Below are positions 1 through 12,609 of a stretch of 64,000 nt of DNA, in pieces. This stretch comes from Calliopum simillimum (taxonomy: Eukaryota; Arthropoda; Insecta; Diptera; Lauxaniidae): NCBI GenBank assembly GCA_951812925.1, contig OX638368.1, forward strand, positions 11,301,994-11,365,993. Direction: 5' to 3'. The position numbers and the translations under genes were made by a program. Every line of letters begins with the position of its first letter. Position 1 is the first letter of the stretch. Below the pieces are notes generated by a model, which was given only the letters and a program-made list of their open reading frames with translations, was not told the DNA's origin and made no database searches.

Positions 1-34
1 AAAAATTAATTAAAAGTAGCAAGAAGCTTAGGTA

Positions 35-1486
35 GGGGTCTGCACAAGAAATCTTGAGATATACCGAACTTTTTATTACTCGCACATTTTACACTGCACT
101 GAAGTATTTGATCCGAAAAAATTCAAACCTTCACTATACACGGATTACATATTTACACTACAGTGCAGTGTCTTCTATTGTCAGTGTCAAAAACTACCAG
201 ATTCAAGCATATACTTCAGTGTACTGAATGTCATACAAGCAAATACTTCAGGTTAGAGTAAAACGAACGTATAGAAAAACAGCAGTAAAATTTATAATAT
301 GGTAACACTTGGAAGTTGCAACGCATTGGTTGCCCAGGCTTGTAGTAGCTTTCATACATTTTTACAAACAGTGATGCCAGATCGTGGGTAATTACCCATT
401 TTATGGTTATTTTCGTCTCAGAATTACCTAAAAGGGTATTGTGGGTCCCTCCAAACTTCTTCGAAGAAAAAATGGGTATTTTTTTTTTTGTGGTAGGTAT
501 GTAATTGTTTCCCTAGTATTAACACTGCAGAATATTTTCATGTCAGATGTTTCGGATTGAAAACAATGCTTGTTTTTACTTTCTTGCTTAGGAGTTATTT
601 AATAAAAAGTGATTTTTTTACGTTTATCGGCGCTTAACATTAAACGGAAATTATTTTCAGAGCATATGATTCTCCATAAAAAAAACCCCTATACTTTATA
701 TTGCCACCTTAATACTACAACTTGGTAACTCCAATTTTCTATTTCTGAGATAATTCAATTTAAATATTATTGAAAATTGAAATTTACACTAATTTTCGAT
801 ATTTTGGTATTTTTTTCTTATAACTTTGCAATGTTGCCACTTTGGAGGACGCTAGTTCGACAGGATTGTGTAGCCATGAAGAATATCATAGGGTTTCTTA
901 TCCCAAGAATTATAATTTTGGATTAACCTAGTTGTACCTAGTAATGACATGACAGATTTGTATTTAAACAAGTATTTATTTCTATTTTCCTGCATTTAAT
1001 GCCATAAATCTCATTAAAAACTCTTTTGGATGTTACATAATCTTGTATAATTTAAAAATCAAATGTTTTTTTTAAGTTTTTAACACTTTTTTGTTTGTGG
1101 GATATTTGTGGGATTTTTTCAGCAGAACTATGGGAATTTTTTGAACTTTTTCCCATTTTTAAGGATGATTTGCTCCAAAAATACTGGCATCACTGGATAG
1201 AATTTATGTTTGAGTGAAGGCAGACATAGAAAAGGATGGACAGAAAAAGATAGAATTTTGAGTGCACAATTGTGCTATGAAACACTGATTACTGAACTAT
1301 AGTAAGAGCTTTAAACTGAAGCAAAATAAACAAGGCAGGTCTGTGCGGTATTTGTGTTTTCTTTTTTCTTATTCAAGTACGATCAAGACATTTGCATGCT
1401 ACAATGAACTAAAGTAAGTGGTCAATAGAAAGCGGGCACAAGACATAACGTATCTTCAAAAAATGCCTTAGAACTCCAATAAGACT
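35..1486. mobile_element. MITE family A, copy 1 (interrupted, right end eroded)
   Basis: The left end reads TA then GGGGTCTGCACAAGA, the same as copy 2 at 7440. Internal sequence matches copy 2 in order (for example the stretch ending in GTAGCTTTCATACATTTTT near 360, and CATAACGTATCTT near 1445). Copy 2 is complete with inverted ends, so the family is non-autonomous with a TA target site, as in Tc1/mariner/pogo elements. The right terminal repeat of this copy is lost after about 1486, and the copy is split by a second element at 369-1195. No coding potential is visible. Confidence 0.75.
369..1195. mobile_element. 827-bp element inserted in MITE family A
   Basis: The ends are CAGTGATGCCAG and its inverse CTGGCATCACTG. 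The insertion lies where copy 2 of MITE A (near 7755) continues without it, which supports a real insertion. The CAGTG terminus resembles hAT-superfamily ends, but I do not see a matching 8-bp target duplication, so the superfamily is unsettled. No transposase-like reading frame is present, only AT-rich sequence with GGGTATT and TGGGAATT runs near the two ends. Confidence 0.55.
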
Positions 1487-2960
1487 GAAAAATATACGGT
1501 GAACAAGATAGTGAACAAGATTTTTAAGAACGGAGAAATCGATAATACTGCTGAAAATTGTACGGAATGCTGAAAAAATATGAACAATATTAGAATTAGA
1601 ATTAATTAAATGTAGCAAGAATGATGAAAGATGGAAAAAACTTTAGTGCCTTTTGACAAAATGGAATGAGAAGTGGAAGAAAACAGATAAAAATTTATAG
1701 AAAGTATTAAAAGTAAAGATGAACCGTAGATCAAAAGAAGCTGAAAAATAAAACAAGGAAGTTACTCAAGGACAAAAACTTGTATATTTAAAAATATTAA
1801 ACAAAAAAGTGAATACAAAAGGCTTAAAAATAGATTAAAATTAGAAAATAGCATAGGTGAATAATATCTACATAGATGCAAAAAAAAAAAAAAAAAAAAT
1901 AGAAACACATGGAGATAGTTCGTTTAGAAAATTGGACGAAAATTGGAAAAAATGTTGAAGTGATGATGAGCGAAATTATTCTTAGTTATATAATTTCAAC
2001 ACCAAGACTGCTATGGATTTTTTCTTTGTCATGATGATTATCCATACCGAAACTGCTATTCCAGTATAAAATCATCCCTCTATTTGGAATTTGTCATATT
2101 GAAAACCAAACTGCTTTGAAAAAATAAAGTTCAGAAAATTTGAATACTCAACAATCTTTAAAAAAATTTCAAAAGCCTAGACCGAAACCAAGACTTATTG
2201 CGAAAGACTCAAAACAAAGACCAAGACTCAATGTCAAAAACCAAGGCTGCTATGGCTAGAAGCGATAGAGAAGCAGAAAAAGGCATTGAAATGGGATAGT
2301 TAAGAACACAACCATGGATAATACTGAAAAAAATTGGACGAAAAAAGAACAAATAAATGAAGAAAGATGTACTGAAAATGGGTAATGGATAATATAAAGC
2401 AGTGGAGGACTTATAACGAAAAATTTTCGGTGGGATGAAAACATGGAAAACACGGCCGAAAATTGGACGAATACTTAAGGAAAAATTTACAAAAAAATTA
2501 AAATGGGTAAAAAATTTGGGAAAAATTATACCTAAGTGTGTAATAAAAGTAGAAAAATACTTAAAAGATGCACTGAGAGAGGGTACTGAAAAAAAAAAAA
2601 AAAATATAAAAATGTGATGGAAATTGGACTAAAAATACAGTAAAAAATTAAATAAGGCAATGCAAAGTTGGAAATGATAAAAAAAAACTCAAAAAAATAT
2701 CTTATACGTGTATGCACACATAGTTACTCAATGATAGTAATATTGGCAGTACCTTTAATGAATGTTGGACAATGAATGGAAGAAAGGAAGTTACAAAAAT
2801 CAAAATATCACACTAAACAGTAAGCTACAACCATCAATATATTTTCATTATTGGTATCTAATAACTTAAATCATTAACTGTTCCAAAAATAGTTAAAAAT
2901 TACAAAATATGGACAATTCTGAAAAAAATTATACAAAAATGTGCAAAATAGATTAATGGA
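1487..2960. repeat. Degenerate AT-rich repeat tract
   Basis: Short phrases recur with changes: AAATTGGACGAAAA around 1930, 2327, 2458 and 2617, and ACCAAGACTGCTATGG around 2000, 2220 and 2245. An A19 run lies near 1880. No reading frame looks real. Probably a decayed satellite-like or transposon-derived tract. Confidence 0.5.
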
Positions 2961-4495
2961 GAGAATGAAATTTGAATGTTAATTAAACAATGGATAAAAG
3001 TTTCAAGAAAGAAATTTCAAAATTGGATCACTTATCAATTTCTATCAATTATCAAATCACTTTTTGCTAAAAATAAAACTATTTTATATATCGTCCAAAA
3101 AATTCAACTCACATAATTTTATCTTATCTAGGCCACGTCCTATAGCAAAGAAAATTGTAAATTTTAAATGCAAGTTGTTTCGCCACACTATCAGCTCTTC
3201 TTAATCGACCTCATAAAATTTCTCCATTGGCAATAAATGTCACAATATTTAACTTTAACTGCCACCGCTGCTGCTGCTGCTGGCGTTCATTGTATTGCAT
3301 ATCCACAATCTTAGTCAACGCTTGTTCCCACATTAAAAACCACTTTGCAATGCATTAAAAGCATTAAATCCATTTTAATCCTTTAAAATGCATGTGCTGC
3401 ACTTAATGTGCAACACTGACGATGACGACGACAACGACGACGAGGACGCATTGGTGCGCTCACTTGAAAATAATTAAAATCCTTTATAATTTAATCGTTG
3501 TTGTTACTATGCGCGATATCTGCAGCAGATAATCAAATGTGCTGCTACTACCCTCTTCGATTGGAAAACAATTTTAAATGCCAAATGCAATTTAAATGGA
3601 AAAATCGGAGAAGGAAAAAGAAAAAGCAACAAAATCTACACGCAAGCGCAGCGTTCGATGTGAACGCGCGCACATGCGCATGGGCAACGTTTTTGTACAA
3701 TTGTTAAGACAATGCGTGCTTATCGCTTGCTACTTATCTACATGCTCGCATGCGAGAGTGTGTGTACGTACGCATAGAAGCGTTGACTACAACGACGACG
3801 GCGATCAGCTTTGTATTGCCAACAACTTAATTTGAGGCAATAGGCAGCAGCGTGGACACTTGAGTTATGCATTGTCGACGCACCAAGTGACACAAGTCAT
3901 AAATTCCTTTTAACGTCTTTATGTGTCCTTTGTTTTTGTGATATTTTTTTTTTTTTTTGTTTTTGGTTCAGTTGGCTCTGAAATTTAATACCTCATGTTA
4001 CTGACGCTGTGGCAACTTTAGGATTGCTGTCTCTGTTTATGCACAATCGCTCAGTCAAATGTTTATCAATTGGTAACGATCAATTTTGCTGCACTCTTTG
4101 GGAAATATTTCCAGTTCTTTATTTATTTATTTAATTTTTTGTTTTGTTTTGTTCTTTGAACTAGTGAAATTAAGGACAAATAACATGCGAGTGGCGCCTT
4201 TTGACATATTTCGAGGAAATCTTGTTTTTATTAATAAAATTATTTAGGTAACCGGATGCTAAAATGTGAAATAGGATTTTTGCTGCTCTGATACAAATAT
4301 TTTTCATGAATCATCTTCGCCTTGTTCAAAAAAATCGTGTCACTCATAAATCGTAGTTTATCTTGGATCGTTGTAATGTGCTAAAAGTTCTTTCAGTGTG
4401 GCGAAGTACCTACTTTATATAGGCGAATTTTGCGATTCACTCCAAATTTTATACTTTCTACCTGATTAGCTTGCTAGGTCGACGTTATGCAGTGG
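2961..4495. other. Non-repetitive intergenic or intronic DNA
   Basis: I see no gene. The stretch has CTG/GAC-rich islands (3270-3285, 3415-3450), mixed AT-rich sequence and a T-run near 3950. The style is that of fly introns or intergenic DNA; short reading frames near 3500-3835 have no recognisable domain. Confidence 0.5.
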
Positions 4496-4865
4496 AAGGA
4501 TTGATATATCAAGCTGGAATTAATTCAAATTTCAAAGGGGTCACCTGGCCAATTTTTAAAATATAAAAAAAAATTCCAAAAATTCTGAAAAAATTAACAC
4601 CAATTTTTTTAAAAATTCCAAGCATTTTACTCTATATGAAATTTTTTCGTAGATGCCTTGGTTTTAAGTATTTTTTGAACAAATCTTAGCATTTTTTGCC
4701 ATATACACTTTTTTCGTAAGTTTCTCTGCTTTTGAGAAAAAATCATTTTTTCGACATCGTTATTGAAAAACGTAAAAAAATCGAGTTTTGCCACCGAATA
4801 TTACCTATATCTATCAAAAAAAAAAATAAAAAATAAATCAATGCCAAAATTTTTTTAAGAATATA

Positions 4866-6137
4866 AGGACTGCGTTCGATAAAATTGTCCGATACAAAAT
4901 TCAAAAAATCTCTAGAAGTAGTAGTCCGATTTTAAAAAATAGACTCATTCTTGAACCGTCATTTTATTACCATTTTTATGACGTATCTAGAATTTTAATA
5001 GTACTTTTTTTAAATTTTTTTTTGTAACTTTTCTGACACTCCTTCCATTAAGGATTTTATGGTATAACTTGATAACTTTCTAGCTGCTGAACACAACTTT
5101 TCTCGAAAAGTTTTAGCATCCCTGGCAACTTTTTTTATTGCCTTTATCTCTTTTTTGATCAAAGCCCAGTATCTTTCAATTGGCCAAAGTTCTTTGCAGC
5201 TTTGAGGATTTGCTTCACGAGGCACCAAAATCACATTATTTACTATAATGACAAGATGCTAGGTCTGGCGAAAAGAAAGTGGAAACTTCATGCTATCATA
5301 GGAAAGGCTTAAGTTTTTTTCCAAGCATTTCTTTATATAGAATTCGGAGTTTACTGTTCCAGTGGTTACAAAAGAATTTCTCCTTTTGCCACAACTGCAG
5401 ATTGCTTGCCAAACGAAGAACTTACGAGGAAATTTTGACTGCTTCTTTGACTTAAGCTTTTCGTCCACATTCCCTCGAGAGTCTACAGTGTGAAATGTTT
5501 GGCCTGAAAACTGCGTAAGTTCGGCTAGAACATATGTTTCGTCGTCCATGATACAGCATTCGAATTTTTGGAAAAAAATTAATTTTTAATTTTATGGTGT
5601 GCTGTTTTCCTTTCGTGTTCTTCATAGCATATCTGTCAGAAACTTTTTGTACCTTAAACGTCTTCAAACTAACCTTCTTTTTGGCCTTGCGAACTAAAAA
5701 CTCGAAATACTTTATCTTCTGTGCCAATTTTCTGCATGAAATGTTGGGGTTCTCTTTAAAATTGCGACGAAGTTCTTCTTTTTGTTTTGGACACGAATGC
5801 CTTTTTCTTTCGTGGAACCTGGCTTTTGAAAGACATTCAAGTCTGCCTTAAATTTTTTTTGAACTCTTGATACCAATTTCACATTAGTTTTGCTATTCCG
5901 AGCAATTCCATTGGTAGTCCACCGCGGGTGGTCTTCAAAAATTTTTATTATAGACTTTCGAACTTATGGCTCGTTTGCCATTTTTAAGTAAATATGACTG
6001 ACTAGTGACAAAATTTGAAAACCATAGTTTTGGTACATACATTTCAAAGCCTACTGCGAAAAAAATTTTTAAATTGAGTAATTTGAAAACAAGTTATTGG
6101 ATAAAATGTGTCGGACAATTTTATCGAACGCAGTCCT
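4866..6137 (-). mobile_element. Tc1/mariner DD37E-type (ITmD37E-like) element, copy 1
   Basis: The element is 1272 bp with 27-bp perfect inverted ends starting AGGACTGCGTTCGATAAAAT and TA on both sides (4864-4865 and 6138-6139). The related empty site near 38172 confirms the boundaries. A decayed transposase lies inside on the minus strand. It belongs with the copies at 10166 and 47627, but the terminal sequence differs beyond AGGACTG, so this is a separate subfamily. Confidence 0.9.
5010..5970 (-). pseudogene. Decayed Tc1/mariner transposase
   Basis: Reading the minus strand from about 5970, a helix-turn-helix-like N-terminal region (VRKSIIKIFEDHPRWTT) leads through frameshifts to the catalytic domain. 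Visible landmarks are CCIMDDETYV, carrying the first catalytic Asp, then FVWQAICSCG, then PIERYWALIKKEI, carrying the Glu. The region around the second Asp (PDLAS) survives only in another frame and is followed by an apparent deletion of roughly 10 codons. These motifs are typical of Tc1/mariner DDE transposases, which cut and paste DNA at TA sites in the nucleus. Several frameshifts make the copy inactive. Confidence 0.85.
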
Positions 6138-6240
6138 TAGTCTTTATTTGTAAAGCACTCTTGGGTATTCGTTTTCTAATGAAAAAAAAGAAAAAATGAT
6201 GACCAAAAAATATGTTTTTTTAGCCACAATGGACATTCAG

Positions 6241-7437
6241 TAGAATCAAAACTGCTCCATTGGTATTCCTCAGAAAGAAAAACAAAAAAAAAATTATGCA
6301 GGTATAGTTTTTAAGAGCCCCTTTAACTTTGAGTCGGTTTCGGGATGATTTTATTTTTCTTCATACAAAATTAACCCGGTCTTATGTGTATATTATATAA
6401 TTACTGATCTGTGCTCTGCTTGTGTGTTATAAAAAAAAGTAAAGTTATATTGAACAAACGTAAAATGAGTAACTAAATTATATCTGTTTCTCTAGTGTAG
6501 AACTTTCGTGGCTTACCAGAGACTTGCGCAATTTATGATTCATTCAATAAACCAATCTTTTGTGATTACATGGTCTCAAAGTCAGCTGTGTCAATCTGCA
6601 TCTTTCTTTTTTATGTTAATTTCAAGACACAATGATTGCTTCCAGGCAGAATTTTTTTGAAATGTTTTATGTGGGCGTGTCCTTTTGGCTATTTGCACTA
6701 AATTTGTTAAGATCCCTTCTTACATACAGACATTTAATCTTGACTTTATTTAAAGTTGATATCTGTAGCCTATACTATGTATTTGCTAGCGTACTTCTAA
6801 AGAAGGCTATAAATCTTCTAGCAAGGCTGACGAAAATTTGAAGTTTAGTGCCCGTTCACCAATTAACTTCATATTGTAGCATTGTTCATGCAAAGGCATT
6901 TATTTGTATAAATTTTTCACACATACAAAAAATGCTTCACTATGTATGGGAAGTAGGCTTGCTTTTTTTTTTTTTTTTGTTTTGACCAATTTTTAAAGGT
7001 TTATAAATGTCTCAAAAAATTGTATAAAAACTCACATGCTATATACACATTTTTTTCGTAAGATGGCAATGGAGCCCTTTTGATTTTCCTGAAGGTCCAT
7101 TTTAAAAAAAATAGTTATAGCTAAACGGAATCAAGATTTTGTAATCATATATTTTGATATCCAATATCGTATTGAATTTTTGAAATCAAAACCGTATCAG
7201 ACTTACTATCTATGATAGCAAAACCTGGATTCGATTTAGTTTGAATCGAAATCAAAATGCATAATGAGAGTGCATGTGTTGAAGGGCCTGCCTCTACTAA
7301 TTGATTAAAACTTTTGAAGAAATAAAATTCTAAAGCCTATCTTTAGTTTTCATTTGAAAGCACCAAACGTCAGACCACTTAGAAACAGAAAGCAAACAAT
7401 TACAAAAATTGCTTTTCGATAAACGAGGCATGCTTAC
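6241..7437. other. No gene seen
   Basis: AT-rich DNA with a poly-T run near 6965. The 69-codon frame at 6632-6841 is hydrophobic, with no recognisable family, and is probably chance. Confidence 0.5.
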
Positions 7438-7439
7438 TA

Positions 7440-8056
7440 GGGGTCTGCACAAGACATCTTGAAATAAAGTGTACTTTTTTTAACACCCACATTTTACACT
7501 GAACTGATGCATTTGATCCAAAAAATTCAAGATTCAAATCATCGTGTACACTGATTTCATTTTGACACTATTTACATCGTCTTGTTTTATCAGTGTGAAA
7601 AATAAACTTGGTTCTAAAAAATACATCAGTGAACTCTATTTTATAAAAACAAATACTTCAGGTCACTGTAAAACGTGCTAGTAGAGAAACCACAATAAAA
7701 TGTAAGATATGGTAACACTTGCAGGATTGTAGTAGCTTTCATACATTTTTGCGACAGAGAGAGAGAGCGTAAACAAAAAAGAGGTACAAGAAGAGAGCGA
7801 TAAACTACTCTTATCATACCCTTAGCATTTAGTAGTGTACACTACTACTACAGTATGCAACTAAAATAACTGAAACAAATCAAACAAGTCAAATTAGCAC
7901 AGTATTTGTTTATTTTATTCCAAATTCTAGTTCTGTCAAGACATTTACACACGACACTGAACTAGAGCATTTGATAAATAAAAAGCAGGTACAAAATATA
8001 ACGTATCTTGAAACGAAATGTCTTAAAACGCAAACAAGACGTCTTGTGCAGACCCC
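7440..8056. mobile_element. MITE family A, copy 2 (complete)
   Basis: This is a 617-bp element with ends GGGGTCTGCACAAGACATCT and the inverse ACGTCTTGTGCAGACCCC, flanked by TA at 7438-7439 and 8057-8058. No transposase is present, so it is non-autonomous. The right TIR contains the palindrome ACAAGACGTCTTGT. It gives the uninterrupted reference for copy 1 at 35-1486. Confidence 0.85.
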
Positions 8057-8058
8057 TA

Positions 8059-9140
8059 ATGCTTACACGTATATTTGCTTACTTTTCCTTGCGAAAATGA
8101 AAGCTTGGTGGAAAGCAGAAAAGAAGCTTTTAGGCATACTTAAATACTTATATATGACTAAAACAAAACCAAGTACTTGAGGAAATCCAAGAATTCTTAT
8201 TGCGCTCCTTGCAATTTAATTTATGAAACGCTATAAAAGCGGCTTACATGCATATGCATATGTATGTAAGTATGTATAATGTGCGCTTGATGTATAAGTA
8301 GTGGTAAAAAAAAATATTTATTTAAAATTTATGCGCTTAGTATTTGTATCAGCAGAAAAAATTTGTTTTTTGTACCAGCTGCACCCATACAGATGCATGT
8401 TGTCCTTGTGCGCACAATAATGCTGTACGCAAAGTTTGCAAGAAAAGTAAAAAAAAAAAATAAAAACACATTGCATACTTTTAGTAAGCTTAGCATAGAA
8501 TTTTCTACTTTCTTTTTTCTTGAACCAACAACGTCTCTAAGCATCTTTGCGCATCCTTTCACTTTTCTTAATGTGACACACAAGTTTTACTTGACGTGTG
8601 ATGCTGTAGCGAAATATTAAAGAAACAAAAACAAAGAAATGACATCAAGAAAAACTTAAGAAGGATACAATCCCTGTGAAAATGTGGCAACAGTGAAGTG
8701 TGTGTGTGGGTTTTCAATGCAACACGCAATGCAATACAAAAGAGAAAAAGTTTATTAAGACTTGAAATATGAAATTCTTGGTAAAGAATATTTTTTTTTA
8801 TTTTTCTTAAAAATATGTTGGAAAAAAGTTCTAATCCCTAAAAAATACCGGAAATTCAAATATAAGTAAGTGTAGAGTTATAAAATCTTTGCAACAGCAG
8901 TAAACATTTTTACGGTAGTCTGTATTTTTTAAGTAAGTACTTTGGGAAAACTCGCTCAAGATACCCAAGGGGAAAAGAAGTGCTTCAAAAACGCTTCTGA
9001 AGTGCATCCTTTTCACCAATAGGCGCTTCCGCTCCGTAAGAACTATTCTTTCTTTTTAACATTGCATGTCATAGGATGCAAGCGAGCAAAAGCAGCCTTA
9101 CCAAAAAAAGAATTTTTAAAGCGATTATTTGTAATGCTGC
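8059..9140. other. No gene seen
   Basis: AT-rich DNA with a short ATGCATATGCATATGTATG run near 8250 and an A-run near 8450. Overlapping small frames on both strands (8329-8620) show no domain or codon pattern that would support a gene. Confidence 0.5.
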
Positions 9141-9149
9141 GGTTAGCGT

Positions 9150-9585
9150 TTTTTCGATAAAATTAAAAAAAAGAAAAAGACTGGCATCGGCTGGATTTGA
9201 AGCCACGACCGTCCATGTGATAGATAGAAACAGATTATTTTTACTTACATTTACCAACTCCTTAGACCGCTACACCAATGCTCGATGATATGTAGAGGTA
9301 TTAAATTTGTATATTAAGCAAATGTTGTTCAAACAGAATTTGACATACGAATGCTACTACACCCTCTCATAGAATCATTGTGCAATCAGTTTCAATTCAA
9401 TTAAGCAACAGTAAATAAATCAGAGGTAGAAAAATAGAAAAGTGAAATAAAAAAAGGTTGAATAAAAAATATTTCAATAAAAAAAAAAAAAATAAAGCAA
9501 AAATAAAAAAAAAGAGGAAAAAAAAATGTCACCCGGGCTGGGTTCGAACTCACGTTCTTCTTACTGCAGCCTTACATGGAATCAT
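9150..9585 (-). repeat. Two tRNA-like (SINE-like) fragments
   Basis: On the minus strand, 9290 down to 9180 reads TTGGTGTAGCGGTCTAAGG (A-box-like) and later GGCTTCAAATCC (B-box-like). It is followed on that strand by T-runs that could end RNA polymerase III transcription. A second B-box-like sequence, GAGTTCGAACCC, lies near 9540. Both are adjoined by a shared phrase, GAATCATTGTG, near 9366 and 9581. The spacing between the boxes is too long for a normal tRNA. SINE or tRNA-pseudogene origin is inferred. Confidence 0.4.
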
Positions 9586-9604
9586 TGTGTAATCAATGGA
9601 TCGG

Positions 9605-9716
9605 ATTGGGGTTATCGTGAATCAAGATCCCCGGGGAATTTTCTTAAACTGTAATATAGAATGCACCGAAATTTGAGAAAATTCCCCGGGAATATTTATT
9701 GACCGTAACCCCCAAT
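9605..9716. repeat. Short palindromic element
   Basis: A 112-bp near-palindrome starts ATTGGGGTTATCG, has an inner CCCCGGGGAATTTTCT and its inverse, and ends CCGTAACCCCCAAT. It could form one hairpin or be a very short MITE. No target duplication is clear. Confidence 0.6.
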
Positions 9717-10165
9717 ATAAAAAATAAAATTACACGTGCAATTTGGTACACATTAAGGAGGTGAAACCTATGTATATTTTAAAATTAGGCGTGATATCAA
9801 TTCAATATCTAGATATTCCTTGTTATGACTATGGAGCCTTCGGGTGACGCCCGAGTGTCCAAAAAAATTAATCAATTAAGCCTTGTCGATACTCCGCCAT
9901 AAATTTTTTACCTCTCATTTATCTATATTATCTTCGTTTTGACTATAAAGTCTTAGGATGTCCCAGAAAAGAATTAATTTAAGTTTGTTCACAGTGTATC
10001 ATAGATGTTTTTCCGCTCGTTTATCTAGAAATTCTTCGTTTTGACCATGAAACATTTCGGAACCCTTCGGGTACCTCAGAATGCTACCAATCAGATGTAT
10101 TCACATTCCAAACCTATGTACTTATGTACAAAATAACGTCAGAGGGCCTAACAAAAGTTCGCTTA

Positions 10166-11435
10166 AGTACTGCCCCAACAAAATTTGTCCCTTTTATTCC
10201 TTAAGATTATAATTTACCTGATGATCGTCCAGGTCAAAATATGGGTGCTATATTTTCTATATAACATGACAATTAAAAAAATATATAACACATGGCAAAC
10301 AAACTTCAGGCGATAAAGATATCTAGCAATCAAGAAAAAAAGAGCAAACTCATTTTGTACACTTGCATGCAAAAACGAGAATTAAAATATTCAGCCATAG
10401 CTAAAAAAACAGGTGCATCAAAAATCACTGTCCAAGGGGTTATTTCGAATTAAAGAAAGGGTAAACTTATTACGCGGAAGAAGAGTTTAGGTAGAAAAGC
10501 CAGTATAGACCCACAATTGGTGAAAAAAGTGAAGCGCCTTTTTAATCAGAATCCCAACACTTCAGAACAAGATATGGCTGCCAGAGCAGGAACCTCAAAA
10601 TTTTCTATAAACAGACTAAAGAAAAAACTTAAGCTAAGAACCTACAGAGTTCAAAAAGTACCAAACCGTTCCGATGAAAAGCAGTTAGAGGCTCAAAAGC
10701 GATCTCGAAAGTTATATGTATGTCGGTTACCTGACTTAATTTGACTGCTGCATAATGGACGATTAAACATACGTTAAGACAGATTTTAAATAGCTAACAA
10801 GACATGAATTTTTCACCTGTTCGGAGGAGGGGCAGATACAGAGCAAATACAAAGAGAAGAAAATTACAAAATTTCCTAAGCAGTATATGGTTTGGCAGGC
10901 CATATGCACCTGCGGTCTGAGGAGCATCTTTTTTGTAACACTGGGCACAATTATCTCAAAAATTTATATTGATGAATGCTCTGAAAAACGTTTTTTGCCA
11001 TTTTTTCGTGAGCACGAGGGTACTGTAATGTTTTGGTTTGATTTAGCAACCTCTCACTACTCTAGAGCCACCATAAAATGGTACAAAAGCAATAATGTAA
11101 ATTTTGTTCCCAAAAATGCGAATCCACCTAACTGCCCACAGCTTCGACCTATTGAAAGATATTGGGCTCTAATAAAATCAGATCTTTAGAAGGGTAAATG
11201 CACTGCAAAAAATTTAGAAGATTTCAAAAATAAGTGGCGAAGGTCGTACGGTACTGTCGACGATAAGAAAAAAGTAAAATATTTTTATATAAAATAAATA
11301 TTTGTTAATAGTGTAAGGTTATTTATGTTTACTATACTACTCACTAATAAATAAAAAAACAAAATTTGAAAAAAATTCATTACGTATTTTTTTGTTAATG
11401 AAAAACAAAGGGACAAATTTTTCCGGGGCAGTCCT
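10166..11435 (+). mobile_element. DD37E-type Tc1/mariner element, copy 2
   Basis: The element is 1270 bp with imperfect inverted ends (left AGTACTGCCCCAACAAAATT, right AGGACTGCCCCGGAAAAATT when inverted), both running on to TTGTCCCTTT. TA flanks it at 10164-10165 and 11436-11437. A degraded transposase lies inside on the plus strand. Confidence 0.88.
10370..11285 (+). pseudogene. Decayed DD37E transposase
   Basis: The N-terminal part is readable as an HTH-type DNA-binding region (YSAIAKKTGASKITV, then LVKKVKRLF and TSKFSINRLKKKLKLRTYRV). After stops and frameshifts near 10740 the catalytic half follows: CCIMDD, MVWQAICTCG, FWFDLATSHYS and LRPIERYWALIK. Counting from the Asp of FDLATS to the Glu of PIERYW gives 37 intervening residues. 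That is the DD37E signature described for ITmD37E elements rather than DD34E/DD34D. Multiple stops make it inactive. Its source element probably moved by cut-and-paste at TA. Confidence 0.85.
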
Positions 11436-11489
11436 TAGTAGAATTGAAAAAACTGAATAAAAACTTTTTTAAATGTAGAACTCTATTCT

Positions 11490-11820
11490 TCATCTGTTTG
11501 TATTTTTTCAATGTCATCGCCATTTATTTTGATACATTTTTGAAGTCGACAAATCTATCTTGAAAAACAGTCTTCAAAATCGGCTCTTTGTTGTTTTACA
11601 ATTTCATTATTGACAGCATTTATTATCTCTTCATAAAAAACGATGTCTGCCAGACTTCGCCGATTCTGGCAAAGCACTTTAAAAGACAAAATAAGCAAAA
11701 CCCTGTAGTTCTGGTATAGCGATAGGTCACCCTTTTTGTTCAATAAGTAAAAGAATGCATTAAATTTTTTTTTACTCACATCCAAAGAAAGCTTAAGAGC
11801 CCACAGTGCATCTTCACTAT
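11490..11820 (-). pseudogene. Possible transposase C-terminal fragment
   Basis: The minus strand encodes SLADIVFYEEIINAVNNEIV, then RADFEDCF. In another frame it continues with CRLQKCIKINGDDIEKI. The order (a short helix, an aromatic-rich linker, then RLQ-C-I-x3-G-x2-IE) resembles the C-terminal tail of many Tc1/mariner transposases. No catalytic residues lie in this stretch and a frameshift separates the two parts. The 5' part of the frame runs into a TATA microsatellite and is probably not coding. This assignment is tentative. Confidence 0.3.
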
Positions 11821-11829
11821 TTACCGTTA

Positions 11830-12600
11830 CAAAATAAATATATATATATATAAATATATACATACAACGGTAAAGCAGCATACTTTAGAATGTATGTGTT
11901 TGTTCATTTGTTCGCCTGCAGGCAATGCAGATTTTCGCTTTGTAGCAAGCACACTTGCTATGCTACTTTCTTTGGCTTTCTTTTACCGCTTGCATATTTT
12001 GGGGCAACAACTTCCGGCCGCAACATAGCAACGTTAGCTTTGCTAACGGTGTATTTGTCTAAGTATTCGCGAACGGAAATATAAATTGAAATTTATGCAC
12101 AGCGGTACTTGTTTATATCGTAAACAATGCTGCTGCTATGCTGGCTGCCATGATGCTGCTGCTTGATGATGCTGTGCTTGCGTATTTGTGGCGTGCAACC
12201 GAAAATTGTGCGCCCCATTTTGCGGAAACCGAAAAAAACATTTTAATACCTTTTTCGCAAAAATCATCATTGTAAAGAAAAGTACTCTTCTTTTTGGTGG
12301 TATTTTCGGCAATTTTTATTTTTTTTTTGGCTCTTTGCGTTTGTTTGCGACCGGAAATATATTGCTGGTATTTTTCTATGATACTTTGCCGCATATAATT
12401 TTTATTATGCAAAGGCTACTTGAGCTTTATTGAGGTTTCCGTACGTTAGTCTTAATGGAAAATTTGTGGGCCGTTGCAAAAGCAGCGTGTATTGTGAAAT
12501 TACATATTATAATTTATATGAAACTTCCCATATGTATGTATTTCTATATGTGTGTGTTTTAGTGAATGAATGCACGGAAAATTCGTGATCCCAGAAAATT
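11830..12600. other. No gene seen
   Basis: A TA-rich microsatellite lies near 11840 and a CTG/CAT-rich patch at 12125-12180. Small frames on both strands here mirror each other and show no domain. Confidence 0.45.
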
Positions 12601-12609
12601 TTTGGTTTT

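Larger units (their letters stand above)
4500..6240. repeat. Dispersed repeat B, copy 1 (split by DD37E element)
   Basis: The segment 4500-4863 plus 6138-6240 matches 37880-38260 in order: shared phrases include TTCGTA(A/G)..TGCCTTG, the GAAAAACG..AAAAAAAT stretch, the CAACGAATATTA-like stretch, then TAGTCTTT. In the second copy the TAGTCTTT junction is uninterrupted, so it acts as an empty site for the transposon at 4866. Confidence 0.65.
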
